The translations under genes were made by a program, and so were the position numbers. Below are positions 37,476-46,450 of a stretch of 64,000 nucleotides of DNA, one piece after another (within the stretch, counting starts at the first letter, position 1; each line of letters opens with the position of its first letter). The DNA is from Bradyrhizobium sp. 186. Lineage in GTDB: Bacteria; Pseudomonadota; Alphaproteobacteria; Rhizobiales; Xanthobacteraceae. Location: contig NZ_CP082164.1 of the NCBI RefSeq assembly GCF_023101685.1, positions 6,882,001 to 6,946,000 of the forward strand. Direction: 5' to 3'. Under the pieces are notes generated by a model. That model searched no databases. It saw only the letters and a list, made by a program, of their open reading frames with translations, and was not told where the DNA came from.

Positions 37476-39407
37476 ATGCCAGATCTCTCGGTCGCATCCG
37501 AAGCACCACTCCAGTCCATCGACTGGCGCATTGCCGCCTTCGAATCTTCCATCGAGGCGACGCTGTTGCTTGACCCCTATGACGATCGGATCGTCGACGC
37601 GAATCCGGCGGCCTGCGGTCTGCTCGGTTACGACCGTGCGCTGTTGCGGCAGACTAAGGTCAGCACCCTTCACACAGGGCAGTTGCCGGCGCTTACCGTG
37701 TTCACTCAGGCCGTGCTGCACAAGAGCGCATACTGGACGACCTCGCTCACGCCGCGTCACGCCACTGGCCAGGACCTCCGGCTCGAGTATTCGGGCTGTG
37801 TCGTCAACCATGACGGCCATACCCTCGTGCTGCTCACCCTCACTGATCTCGAAGCCCGCCGCCGGCGCAATGTCGATGCAGCAGCTGAGGACCACATGCG
37901 CGGCGGGATTTCCACCTGGCAGCGGGTCGAGCGGGTGTTTCAGGACATCGAGCGCGAGAACCAGCTCATCCTGCGCGCCGCCGGCGAAGGCATCTATGGC
38001 GTGAACGCCGAGGGCAAGACCACCTTTGTGAACCCGGCGGCCGAGCGGATGCTGGGCTGGACCGCCGAGGAGTTGGTCGGCAAGGAAATTCACCCGATCG
38101 TGCACCACACCCATCACGACGGCCGCCACTATCCCGATCACGACTGCCCAATCTACGCGGCTTTCCGCGACGGCGCGGTGCATCAAGTCGACAGCGAAGT
38201 GTTTTGGCGCAAGGACGGCTCGCCGGCGTGGGTCGAATACACTTCGACCCCGATCCGCGACCGCGGCGGCGTCGTGGGCGCGGTCGTGGTGTTTCGCGAC
38301 GTCAGCCAACGGCGCGAGGCCGACGAGAAGCTGCATGCGGCGCTCGCCGAAGTCGATCGCCTGCGCGAGCGGCTCGAGCTCGAAAACGCCTACCTCCAGG
38401 AAGAAATCCGCATCGAGACCAATCCTCGCGGCATCATCGGGCAGAGCGAGGCGATCCAGAAGACGCTGCGTCAGGTCAAGCTGGTGGCCCCAACCACGGC
38501 GGCGGTGATGATCACCGGCGAATCCGGCGCCGGCAAGGAATTGATCGCGCGCGCTATCCATGACGCCTCCGGCCGCAGCGACCGGCCGCTGATCCGCGTC
38601 AACTGTGCGGCGATCCCGCGCGAGCTGTTCGAGAGCGAATTCTTCGGCCATGTCCGCGGCGCCTTCACCGGCGCGACCCGCGACCGCATCGGCCGCTTCG
38701 AGCTAGCCGATGGCGGCACGCTGTTTTTAGACGAAGTCGGCGAAATCCCGCTGGAATTGCAGGGCAAGCTGCTGCGGGTCTTGCAGGAAGGCAATTTCGA
38801 GCGCGTCGGACAGGAGCGCACACGCACCGTGGATGTCCGCGTGATCGCCGCGACGAACCGCGAGCTCAAGCAGGAGGTGCAGCGCGGACGGTTCCGCGAG
38901 GACCTCTATTTCCGCCTCAACGTATTCCCGATCGAAACGGTGCCGCTGCGCGAGCGGCGGGAGGACATTCCGCTGCTGGCCCAGCATTTCCTGACGCGCG
39001 AAAGCAAGGCACTGAAATCCAACCTGCGGCTGTCGGAGGGCGATGCGCGGCGACTGACGCGCTACGACTGGCCCGGCAATGTTCGCGAACTTCAGAACGT
39101 GATCGAGCGCGCGGCAATCCTGTCGCAGAACGGCCGGCTGCGCATCGATCTGCCTGATGCATCCGGCGCACAACCAGCGACCGGCGCGGCGCGCCAGAAG
39201 GCCGATGCGCGGCCAGCGGTCATGACCTCGTCGGAGATGCGCGACCACGAGCGCGCGAACATCCTGGCCGCGCTCGAAGCCTGCGGAGGGAAAGTCTTCG
39301 GCCCCGGAGGTGCGGCGGAGATGCTGGATGTCAGGCCGACCACGCTGGCATCGCGGATCAAGGCGCTTGGGATTGCGCCGCGTGCGCGTGCCGGCGTGAA
39401 CGGTTAG
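37476..39407 (+). CDS. Sigma-54-dependent activator, PAS-PAS-AAA+-Fis
   Basis: A 643-residue enhancer-binding protein. Two PAS-like domains (about 18-125 and 160-285), a coiled linker, then the AAA+ domain (about 315-555) with Walker A GESGAGKE, the sigma-54 contact loop FTGATRD within GAFTGA, Walker B GGTLFLDEVGEI and the arginine-finger region. A Fis-type HTH ends the protein (about 595-640). There is no receiver domain, so PAS2 or PAS1 must sense the signal. Divergent from the cyn-type operon with UAS copies between. Confidence 0.93.
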   Translation: MPDLSVASEAPLQSIDWRIAAFESSIEATLLLDPYDDRIVDANPAACGLLGYDRALLRQTKVSTLHTGQLPALTVFTQAVLHKSAYWTTSLTPRHATGQDLRLEYSGCVVNHDGHTLVLLTLTDLEARRRRNVDAAAEDHMRGGISTWQRVERVFQDIERENQLILRAAGEGIYGVNAEGKTTFVNPAAERMLGWTAEELVGKEIHPIVHHTHHDGRHYPDHDCPIYAAFRDGAVHQVDSEVFWRKDGSPAWVEYTSTPIRDRGGVVGAVVVFRDVSQRREADEKLHAALAEVDRLRERLELENAYLQEEIRIETNPRGIIGQSEAIQKTLRQVKLVAPTTAAVMITGESGAGKELIARAIHDASGRSDRPLIRVNCAAIPRELFESEFFGHVRGAFTGATRDRIGRFELADGGTLFLDEVGEIPLELQGKLLRVLQEGNFERVGQERTRTVDVRVIAATNRELKQEVQRGRFREDLYFRLNVFPIETVPLRERREDIPLLAQHFLTRESKALKSNLRLSEGDARRLTRYDWPGNVRELQNVIERAAILSQNGRLRIDLPDASGAQPATGAARQKADARPAVMTSSEMRDHERANILAALEACGGKVFGPGGAAEMLDVRPTTLASRIKALGIAPRARAGVNG

Positions 39408-39455
39408 CACCGACCGGAGTTTGATCCACCGGATCAGACTCCAACACGTGGCGCC

Positions 39456-40334
39456 TCAAGCCGCCTTGGTCGTAACCCCCGGCGCAACCGGCAGGCCCTG
39501 CTCGATCGGCAGCGAGGGATCGCGCGACCACTCGTTCCAGGAACCGAAATACATCCGCACGTCCTTCACGCCTGCGTTCTTGAGCGCGAGGAAGGTGTTC
39601 GATGCGCGCGCGCCCTTGAAGCAGTAGAGATAGACCGGAGTGGTCGTCGAGATGCCGACGGTGGCGCATTCCGCCAGGATCTCGTCCTTGGATTTGAAGC
39701 GCGGACCTTCGGCGGTCGGCTTCATCATGCGATACCATTCCAGCCACACCGCGCCGGGAATGCGGCCCTTGCGCGGGCAGAAATCCTTCCCATACGGAGA
39801 CGAGCTGTCGCCGATCCACTCGTCGACGTCGCGCACGTCGAGGATCGCGATACCGGGCTTGCCGACGGCGCCGAGCATGGCCTTCGCATCGATCAGGATC
39901 TCGCCAGCTTCAGGCACGATCGAGAACGAGGCCTTCGCCGGCGCCGGAACATCCTTCGTCACCGGGAAGCCTGCACCCGCCCAGGCATCGAAGCCGCCAT
40001 GCAGTACCTTGATCTTGGGATAGCCGAGCATGGTCAGGAGATAGTAGCCGCGGCAGGACTGGCCGAAGCCCGAATTCATCGACTGCTCGTAGATGACAGC
40101 GGTTTCCTTGCCGGACAGGCCGGCGCCGCCGAAAGCGTCGGCGAATTTGGTCTTCAGCTCGCTGATGCCTTCCGGCGTGGAGGTCGCGAGAAAGGTGAAA
40201 ATCTCGTGGACGTTGACGGCGTTGGGAAGATGCCCGGCGGCGTAGGCGTCGGGATTGCGGGTGTCGACGATGACACACGGCTCGGTCTTCAAGAGATCGG
40301 CGAGTTCGACGGCAGTAATCAGGACGTCAGTCAT
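39456..40334 (-). CDS. Two-domain sulfurtransferase (rhodanese / mercaptopyruvate type)
   Basis: A 292-residue tandem rhodanese. The N-terminal domain (VIVDTRNPDAYAAGHLPNAVNVHEI) is inactive; the C-terminal domain has the catalytic Cys238 in YCFKGARASN. This loop differs from both textbook thiosulfate (CRKGVTA) and mercaptopyruvate (CGSGVTA) types, so the sulfur donor is uncertain. AGAGG before the ATG. Third gene of a minus-strand set with the flavoprotein and OsmC-like genes; gaps 50 and 36 bp. Confidence 0.9.
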   Translation of the reverse strand: MTDVLITAVELADLLKTEPCVIVDTRNPDAYAAGHLPNAVNVHEIFTFLATSTPEGISELKTKFADAFGGAGLSGKETAVIYEQSMNSGFGQSCRGYYLLTMLGYPKIKVLHGGFDAWAGAGFPVTKDVPAPAKASFSIVPEAGEILIDAKAMLGAVGKPGIAILDVRDVDEWIGDSSSPYGKDFCPRKGRIPGAVWLEWYRMMKPTAEGPRFKSKDEILAECATVGISTTTPVYLYCFKGARASNTFLALKNAGVKDVRMYFGSWNEWSRDPSLPIEQGLPVAPGVTTKAA

Positions 40335-40384
40335 GGCAGCCTCTCCGTTGAGGTTAAGTGGTCTTCGGGGTGGACTCGGTGAGC

Positions 40385-41497
40385 TCAGGCGTCGGCGAGC
40401 ATCTTGCGCAACTGCTTGGTGGCGGGCGTGACGATCGCGACGAAATAGGCCTCGCGCAGGCGCCGCTGCACGCGGTGACTCCTAAGGTAGCCACGCGCGC
40501 CACAGTGCAGCATCGCCGCATGCGCCGCCGCGACGCTGGCTTCGCCCGCGCGCAAGCGCAGCGCGATCACCTTGCGCCAGTAGGTTTCCTCTTCATTGTA
40601 GGGATCGCGCGCCAGCGCCATGGTCTCCGCCTCGAGCTCGGCAGCGAGATCGCGAAAGTGCACCGGCTGCTGCGGCAGATAGCGGTTGATGTGGCCGAGA
40701 GGACCGCCGACCTCGTCCATGATGTTGATGCAGTCCCGGATCAGCCCGAGTGCCATCCCGGCCTGGAGCAGGATGAAGCCGGCGCGAATCTTCTTCACGA
40801 AGGGTCCCGCGGGATCGGCGAGGATCAGCTCGTCCGGCACGAAGACGTCGCGGAACTGCACGCCATAGGTGCCGGTGCCGTCCATTGCGAGGAACGGCTT
40901 GCAAGGCGTCAGCGTGATCGCGGGATCGGAGCAATCGGCCAGAAACATAACCGGACCCGGCTCGTCCTCGCGCTCGAAGATAGTGCCGAAATAATGGTCG
41001 GGGCCGAGATTGGAGACCCAGGGCAGCGCGCCGCGCACGATGTAGCCGCCCTCGACTTTGCGTCCCTTTAACTTGAGCTTCTCGATGCCGAAAAAACTCT
41101 TCATCGGATTGGAGAGCCCGGTGCCGCCGAGCAGCCGGCCGGTCGAGAAGCCGTCGCCGAAACGTTTCGCGAGCTTCATGTTGGTCGAATTGGCCGCGTA
41201 CCAGACCACCGTGTTCTGGCACCAGGCCATGAACGCCGTGGCGCCGCAGACCTCGCCGATCGCCGCCATCGCCTGGATGGCGCAACGGAGGTCGGCAGGC
41301 CCTTCGTGGGGCATATGACTGCCCCAGGCGCCGACCTCGCCGAACTGGCGCAGCACCTCGGCCGGATAGACCGAGCCGGCATCGATGCCGGCCGCGAGCG
41401 GCGCAAGCTGCTCCCGCGCGATCCGCGCCACCTCGCCTGCAATGGTCGGTGCGGGCTGATCTAAAGCTTCGACCCGCGATAAAGCCAGTGAACCCAT
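40385..41497 (-). CDS. Acyl-CoA dehydrogenase-family flavoprotein
   Basis: A 370-residue protein of the acyl-CoA dehydrogenase fold: N-terminal helices, FMAWCQNTVVWYA, middle strand domain GGYIVRGALPWVSNLGPDHYFGTIF, and C-terminal helix bundle ending LRSHRVQRRLREAYFVAIVTPATKQLRKML. The ending and context with sulfur-handling genes recall the FMN-monooxygenase branch (DszC/SfnB-like) rather than beta-oxidation enzymes; this is inference. The ATG at 41497 follows GGGAGA; an in-frame GTG at 41521 is less likely. Confidence 0.82.
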   Translation of the reverse strand: MGSLALSRVEALDQPAPTIAGEVARIAREQLAPLAAGIDAGSVYPAEVLRQFGEVGAWGSHMPHEGPADLRCAIQAMAAIGEVCGATAFMAWCQNTVVWYAANSTNMKLAKRFGDGFSTGRLLGGTGLSNPMKSFFGIEKLKLKGRKVEGGYIVRGALPWVSNLGPDHYFGTIFEREDEPGPVMFLADCSDPAITLTPCKPFLAMDGTGTYGVQFRDVFVPDELILADPAGPFVKKIRAGFILLQAGMALGLIRDCINIMDEVGGPLGHINRYLPQQPVHFRDLAAELEAETMALARDPYNEEETYWRKVIALRLRAGEASVAAAHAAMLHCGARGYLRSHRVQRRLREAYFVAIVTPATKQLRKMLADA

Positions 41498-41533
41498 AAT
41501 CGTCTCCCGCACCTTTTCCACCGCCGCTGACCG

Positions 41534-42076
41534 CTAGATGCCGACCTCGAGATTGACCGGACGGCTGAAGGTGTTGGCAACCGGCGACCATTTCTTCACA
41601 TGGGCAACCAGCGCATTGATCTCGTCCGGCGAGATGCCCTCGCATTCCATGTCCACCTTGACGCGCACATCGGTGAAGCCGACCGGCTTGTCCGAGACAT
41701 CGCCGGTGCCCCAGACCGCGGTGATGTTGAGATCGCCTTCGAGCTCGAGCTCGAGCTTGTTGACGATCCAGCCGCGATGCACGGCGTTGGCGTGCAGGCC
41801 GACCGCGAGGCAGGATCCGAGCGCGGCGAGCGAGGCCTCCGACGGATTGGGCGCGGTGTCGTCGCCCAAAAGCCCCGGCGGCTCGTCGACGATATAGGGC
41901 GGCAGGTTGCGGATGTAGTTGGCGTGGCGGAACTTGCCCTCCGCGACCGTCTTGCACTTCAAGGTCTTGATGACCTTCGGATTGGCCTTGCCGTTGGCGA
42001 TCAGTTGCTCGAGCCCGCCTCTGTCGATCGGCGCGAGGCAGCCAGTCAGCACCGTTTTTTGAACGACCGCAGTCAT
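41534..42076 (-). CDS. OsmC-family peroxiredoxin-like protein
   Basis: A 180-residue OsmC/Ohr-fold protein. Two conserved cysteines are Cys89 (LAALGSCLAVGLHA) and Cys145 (VDMECEGISPDE), the redox pair that reduces organic hydroperoxides in this family. GGGAGA precedes the ATG at 42076. First gene of the set read away from the tetR gene; the 246-bp gap between them holds a candidate TetR site. Confidence 0.88.
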   Translation of the reverse strand: MTAVVQKTVLTGCLAPIDRGGLEQLIANGKANPKVIKTLKCKTVAEGKFRHANYIRNLPPYIVDEPPGLLGDDTAPNPSEASLAALGSCLAVGLHANAVHRGWIVNKLELELEGDLNITAVWGTGDVSDKPVGFTDVRVKVDMECEGISPDEINALVAHVKKWSPVANTFSRPVNLEVGI

Positions 42077-42112
42077 CAGTTTTCTCCCTGGGAGTCGGAA
42101 AGTCGATAGGAT

Positions 42113-42122
42113 ACCGAACGGT
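42113..42122. promoter_or_regulatory. Candidate TetR operator upstream of the OsmC-like gene
   Basis: ACCGAACGGT is a perfect ACCG-AA-CGGT dyad within GATACCGAACGGTCTG, 37 bp before the OsmC ATG. TetR-family regulators typically bind such dyads (for example ACCGnnCGGT) between themselves and the divergent target. Single copy, so moderate confidence only. Confidence 0.45.
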
Positions 42123-42322
42123 CTGTTTCCTTGCATGGAGCGTGCCAGACGAGATCCAAATCAAAATGCGAAGCATTGGAGCCGCTTAGCGAATGCTGCC
42201 TGCGGATTGATCAACCGCCTCTTGCTCAAAGGCGATGCAGTTGTGCGAATGGATGCGAATCTTTTCGGCGCAAAACAGATGCGGCTTGCCGATGCGGCGC
42301 AGCTGCGATTAAGTTGCGGCCC

Positions 42323-42991
42323 ATGGCCAAATCGTCACTGAACAAGTCGTCACTGAAGAAAACTGCAAGCGCGCCTCATTCGGGCGCGGGTGACGACGAA
42401 TCCCCGCGCGGCCGCCTGCTCAACGCGGCGACGCATCTATTCTGCAAGAACGGAATCAACGCCACCGGCATCGATGCGATCATCGAGGAAGCCGGCACCG
42501 CGAAGACCACGCTCTACAAGCTGTTCGGCTCCAAGACCAATCTCGTCAACGCGGTGCTGGAGAGCGAGGGCAAGCATTGGCGCGAATGGTTCATCGGCGC
42601 CATGGAGGAAGGCGGTGGCGACGCGCAGACCAAACTCACGCGCATCTTCCCCGCGCTGAAGAGCTGGTTCGCCGAGGAGCGGTTCTACGGCTGCCCCTTC
42701 ATCAATGCGGTGGGCGAGCACGACAAGGACCAGAAGCTGTTCCGCAACATCGCCATGAAGCACAAGAAGATCGTGCTCGGCCACATCGAGAAGCTCGCCG
42801 CCGAGCTCGGATCAAGCGAGCCCGCAATGCTCGCGCATCAGCTCGGCCTGTTGATCGACGGCGCCATCGTCGCGGCGATGGTGTCGCGCGATCCGGGCGT
42901 GGCCGATACGGCGGCGCTCGTGGCAAGCCCGCTGCTAACCCAGTCGAAAGCGAAGAAGAAACGCGCAGCGGATCAGCTCGAAGCGGTGTGA
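42323..42991 (+). CDS. TetR/AcrR-family transcriptional regulator
   Basis: A 222-residue regulator. The HTH region RGRLLNAATHLFCKNGINATGIDAIIEEAGTAKTTLYKLFGSKTNLVNAVLE is typical; the C-terminal ligand domain follows (about 85-210). The ATG at 42323 precedes a Lys/Ser-rich leader. Divergent from the OsmC/flavoprotein/sulfurtransferase set, which it probably represses. Confidence 0.9.
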   Translation: MAKSSLNKSSLKKTASAPHSGAGDDESPRGRLLNAATHLFCKNGINATGIDAIIEEAGTAKTTLYKLFGSKTNLVNAVLESEGKHWREWFIGAMEEGGGDAQTKLTRIFPALKSWFAEERFYGCPFINAVGEHDKDQKLFRNIAMKHKKIVLGHIEKLAAELGSSEPAMLAHQLGLLIDGAIVAAMVSRDPGVADTAALVASPLLTQSKAKKKRAADQLEAV

Positions 42992-43005
42992 TCTCGTCGT
43001 GATCT

Positions 43006-43103
43006 CGTAGGGTGGGCAAAGGCGCGAAGCGCCGTGCCCACCAACACCACCTCAGTTGATCGATCGAAACAGGGTGGGCACGCTTCGCTTTGCCCAGCCT
43101 ACG
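43006..43103. repeat. Palindromic intergenic repeat (family D)
   Basis: CGTAGGGTGGGCAAAGGCGCGAAGCGCCGTGCCCACC at the left and GGTGGGCACGCTTCGCTTTGCCCAGCCTACG at the right form a long inverted repeat, with a GGCGC-gaa-GCGCC hairpin. It sits at the border of the rearranged 43-46 kb region. Confidence 0.7.
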
Positions 43104-43111
43104 AAACTGCC

Positions 43112-44386
43112 CTACCGCCCCGACCTCCCGTCGCGCGGCAAAGCGCCAGTGAATCGCTTGATCGCCTCGATCACGGGTTGCTGATCACCTGCAAAGAACC
43201 AATGATCATTGCCGTCGAGCTCGACGAATTGAGCACCGGTGATCCGGCTTGCTACATCGCGGCCGGCCGCGATACGCACAGCCTGGTCGTCCCGCCGGTG
43301 CAGCACCAGCGTCGGCACGGCAATTTGCGCCAGAAGGTGTCGCACGTCGGCGTCGCGAAACGCCTCGAGCACAGCCGAGATGCCGCCGGGACTGGAGGCC
43401 GCGCGCAGCAGCCCGGCCCACCAGGCGCGCGCCTGAGGATCACGGGCAAGGCTCGGCGCGAAGGTTTCGATCCCGGCCGGGCCACCCCATTGAGCGACGA
43501 GTTGCTGGCTCCAGGCGTCATACTGGCTTGCGCGCAGTGCGTGCGGATAGTCCGCCGCCCAACAGCCCTTGGCCAGCGCGCCGAACAGAATCAGCCCGGC
43601 CGTGAGTCGCGGTTGATCGACCGCAAACTTGATGCAGGCCGGTCCACACTCCGACGCCCCGAACAAGACGACGCGACGCGCGTCCGCCGCCCGCAGCACG
43701 GTGCCAATATCCTCCGCAGTGACTTCGATACCAGGGGCTGATCCGACCCGGTCGGACAGCCCGATACCACGACGATCGAAAACAATCAGTCGCCCCAGTC
43801 TCATCAATGACGCCAGAAACGTGCGGCTCGCGGGATGCTCCCAGGCGCGTTCCACGTGCGACACGAAGCCGGGCATGACCAAAATATCAAGCGGGCCGCT
43901 TCCGTAGGTCTGATACGCCAAATGCACACCGGCGCCCTTGACGTAGCGCGTTGTCGGAACGGCAGCGAGCAATGAATCCCCGTTGGGGCCCATGAGGGCT
44001 TCGGTCGCGGCTTCCGGTGCAACGCCAAGCTCGTCGCGCAGCCGCTGTGTCAGTGCCGCGTGGTGCCGTTCTGCCGCGCTTCGGTCGCCGGCAAGCAGAA
44101 GACTGCGGATCAGATGCCGGCCATACACCTCGCTTAGCGGATCGAGCTCGACCAGACGTCCCGCATGCGCTGTCGCGGCAAAATGTTCGCCGGCGGCGTT
44201 CTCGTCCTGCACGAGACGCTCCAGCGCGTGCATGAGCCGTCCCCTCAGCGCCTCCCGCCGAAAGAACGCCCAGTCGTCGAATTCGGGACAGTCGCCCAGA
44301 GCGAAGCCCGCCAGGAAGTCACCCCGATAGATCAGGCAGGCTTCGTCAAAGTTGCCGCGGTCGCAGGCGCTCTCGAACAGATGCAT
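43112..44386 (-). pseudogene. BTAD / alpha-beta hydrolase regulator, 5' truncated
   Basis: From 44386 on, 424 residues show a bacterial transcriptional activation domain (ELDPLSEVYGRHLIRSLLLAGDRSAAERHHAALTQRLRDELG) followed by an alpha/beta hydrolase with nucleophile elbow GASECGP, where the usual GxSxG reads G-A-S-E-C, and a final DGNDHWFFAG His. SARP-type proteins of this kind begin with a winged-helix DNA-binding domain; it is missing, and the sequence beyond ~44420 is instead antisense to a different gene. The hydrolase part may still be translated from the ATG at 44386. Confidence 0.7.
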
Positions 44387-44429
44387 ATCGACCCTCAGCT
44401 CGACCTCCGGGGACCATCGCAGGCTGGTG

Positions 44430-45064
44430 CGGTCGGTCGGGGGCTTGACACCGGCCTGTATCTCGTCGACGCGGACGGGCGTCTCGTTCACGCCAATACT
44501 GCCGGGCAAGCCATTCTCGATGCGCGCGACATCCTGCACGAGATCCGCGGCCACCTGGCGGCCTGCGATCCGACGGTCAACAAGACATTGCGACACGTCT
44601 TCGCCGCGGCCGGGCACGGCGACACGGCCCTCGGCGCCAGCGGAATCGCAGTGCCGATGATCGGGAGCGATGGGCAGCGCCACGTCGCCCATGCCCTGCC
44701 GTTGACCTCCGGCACGCGCCGACGTGCGGGCGTCGCCTACAGCGCCGTGGCAGCATTGTTCGTGCGCAAGGTGGCGCTGACGATACCGCCTTGTTCCGAA
44801 GTGATCGGCAAGGCATTCAAATTGACGCCGACCGAGTTGCGCGTACTGCTCGCGATCGTCGAACTCGGCGGCGTTCCCGAAGTGGCAGCGGCACTCGGCG
44901 TTGCTGATTCGACGATCAGGACGCATGTCAGCCGCCTGTTTGAAAAGACCGGCACCGCGCGACAGGCCGATTTCGTCAAGCTCGTCGCGGGATATGCGAC
45001 GCCGCTGAGAGAATCGGCGGATGACGAAGTGGTGAGTAGACAACCCGTTGGAGTCCCACGATGA
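44430..45064 (+). pseudogene. LuxR-type HTH regulator, N-terminal half missing
   Basis: GLDTGLYLVDADGRLVHANTAGQAIL starts abruptly in mid-domain (PAS-like), then VRKVALTIPP and the LuxR HTH KLTPTELRVLLAIVELGGVPEVAAALGVADSTIRTHVSRLFEKTGTARQADFVKLV. The usual ~150 N-terminal residues are absent; upstream of ~44430 the DNA belongs to the truncated hydrolase gene on the other strand. A longer frame reaches back to 44165 but is not family-like. The stop overlaps the next start (ATGA). Confidence 0.7.
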
Positions 45065-45789
45065 GAGCGGTTCTATGCCATTCCTTCACCGGGCCGGAAG
45101 ACCTGCGCGTCGGCGAGATCGAAGCGCCAAAACCGGCCGGGGATGAAGTTCTGATCGACGTCCACGCCGCCTCCGTGAGCTTCATGGACCAGTTGCTGGT
45201 CTCGGGCCTCTACCAGATGCGGCCACAGACACCCTTCGTGCCCGGCACCGAAGCGGCCGGAATCATCGTCGCAGCCGGCGAAGAGGTCACGAAATTCAAG
45301 CCGGGCGATCGCGTGGCATGCAGCAGTTGGATTGGCGGCTACGCCGAACGAATGATCGCAAAGGAATCGAAGAGCGGAGACGGCCTGCGCATTTTTGCCG
45401 GACCGCTGGGGCGTCATTCGCACAAAGCTACGGCCGTCCTCGCCGCGACCTGGACACCGGATCCGAATTTGACAGCCGAGGATGGCTTGGTCGCCCCCGA
45501 ATTTCTCTGGTCGGCGCTCGATTGTCCCACCGGCTATGCCTGCAATTACATTCAGCAGAGCGGTAGCTACGACCAGGCACCGATCCTGTTGGGAAGGATG
45601 TCGGCACGGATCAAGGCACGGCCTCGCCCAGGCGAACGCTGCGTCATCACGGCCTGGCCGACCGGCCGCGACGGCCGCAAACGCGTTGCCGGAGCCGCGG
45701 CCCATGATGAAGCCGGGACGTTGCTGGCCGTGGCCCGGGCGACATGGATTGTGGTCGAACGCGACGTGCAGCTCGGGCGCGCTTCGTAG
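45061..45789 (+). CDS. Chimeric ORF: quinone oxidoreductase N-terminus fused to hotdog-type C-terminus
   Basis: 242 codons. Residues 1-103 are a zinc-less alcohol-dehydrogenase/quinone-oxidoreductase GroES domain (RAVLCHSFTGPEDLRVGEIEAPKPAGDEVLIDVHAASVSFMD ... FKPGDRVACSSWIGGYAE). From about residue 107 the sequence becomes a hotdog-like thioesterase C-terminus (SGDGLRIFAGPLG ... APEFLWSALDCPTGYA ... ILLGRMSARI). The Rossmann domain of the first and the N-terminus of the second are gone, so an internal deletion near 45370 joined two genes in frame. The last codons and stop belong to a repeat. Probably non-functional. Confidence 0.7.
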   Translation: MRAVLCHSFTGPEDLRVGEIEAPKPAGDEVLIDVHAASVSFMDQLLVSGLYQMRPQTPFVPGTEAAGIIVAAGEEVTKFKPGDRVACSSWIGGYAERMIAKESKSGDGLRIFAGPLGRHSHKATAVLAATWTPDPNLTAEDGLVAPEFLWSALDCPTGYACNYIQQSGSYDQAPILLGRMSARIKARPRPGERCVITAWPTGRDGRKRVAGAAAHDEAGTLLAVARATWIVVERDVQLGRAS

Positions 45790-45900
45790 GGTGGACTAGC
45801 GCAGCGTAATCCACCACCTCTCTCGGCACGTTGATAGTGAAGAGGTGGGTTGCGCCTTCCGCCATGGCTCCACGAGCGACGGCGGAAGGCGTAATCCACC
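45785..45900. repeat. Palindromic intergenic repeat (family D variant)
   Basis: CGTAGGGTGGACTAGCGCAGCGTAATCCACC and GGTGGGTTGCGCCTTCCGCCATGG ... GGCGGAAGGCGTAATCCACC are inverted partners. Related in style to 43006-43103, so the rearranged segment is flanked by similar repeats on both sides. Confidence 0.65.
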
Positions 45901-46294
45901 GTGCCGCAAGTCGAGGAAAGCGGAGGGTTACGCGTGTACTCGAATGTGTGGGATGTCCGCTTCGAACGGGTCAGCCAGACTTACTTATAGGCAGCTCCGG
46001 CACTTCGCCTCTTGGCCCAGAGCCGCCGTGGCCGATACCGCCTTGCCAGGATTCCTTCAAACCGCCCTTTGCGCATGCTTTGGCATGATCGCTGGTTCTC
46101 CATCCCGAGCCACTCTTCGCGGTCGCATGGGCGGTCTGCTTCCGTTGACGCAAGGCTGCCCGCAGCCAGCAAACTGTTCTTAGAGCTGATTTCGAGTGTT
46201 TCGGCGCGCCACCACTCTCAGGACGACTTGCGGTGTCGGCTCCATTAAGCAACACTTGCCCCATTTCAGAGAAGTTATTTTTTGAGAGGGCATC
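45901..46294. other. Non-coding stretch, no gene recognised
   Basis: About 390 bp between the repeat and the small membrane-protein gene. Frames here are short and show no recognisable family; base composition is slightly lower in GC near 46240-46290. It could hold the promoter of the small gene. I see no RNA family. Confidence 0.4.
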
Positions 46295-46444
46295 ATGCCT
46301 GAGATACTGGAAGTCGTGCTGTGGTGTGCCGCGCTCGCGACGTGGCTGATGCTTCTCTTCGCCTTCGTGGGCAATGCTTTGAAGCCGCTCTCAAAGAGCA
46401 TCCGCCGAGTGATCGAGGACGCATTCAAGCTCAAGGTGAAGTGA
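46295..46444 (+). CDS. 49-residue single-pass membrane protein
   Basis: MPEILEVVLWCAALATWLML starts a 49-codon frame with one strong helix (about 5-27) and a basic amphipathic tail (KSIRRVIEDAFKLKVK). GAGAGGG lies 5-11 bases before the ATG. The N-out or N-in topology is not clear. I recognise no family. Support is the ribosome site, the clean hydrophobic-then-basic layout and the position in an otherwise empty gap; it is convergent with doxX, stops 6 bp apart. Confidence 0.55.
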   Translation: MPEILEVVLWCAALATWLMLLFAFVGNALKPLSKSIRRVIEDAFKLKVK

Positions 46445-46450
46445 CGCCGG

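Noticed and set aside
37458..38651. 397-codon minus-strand frame inside the sigma-54 activator gene
   Set aside because: Shadow of a complete AAA+ regulator.
42131..42322. N-terminal extension of the TetR gene
   Set aside because: Cys-rich unlike any TetR leader and overlaps the likely operator/promoter; the ATG at 42323 fits the family.
44165..44430. Upstream extension of the LuxR-type frame
   Set aside because: The frame is open but the sequence is antisense to the BTAD region and has no LuxR-family N-terminus.
46180..46434. 84-codon minus-strand frame overlapping the small membrane-protein gene
   Set aside because: No ribosome site or family; the plus-strand frame has both a good ribosome site and a sensible topology.
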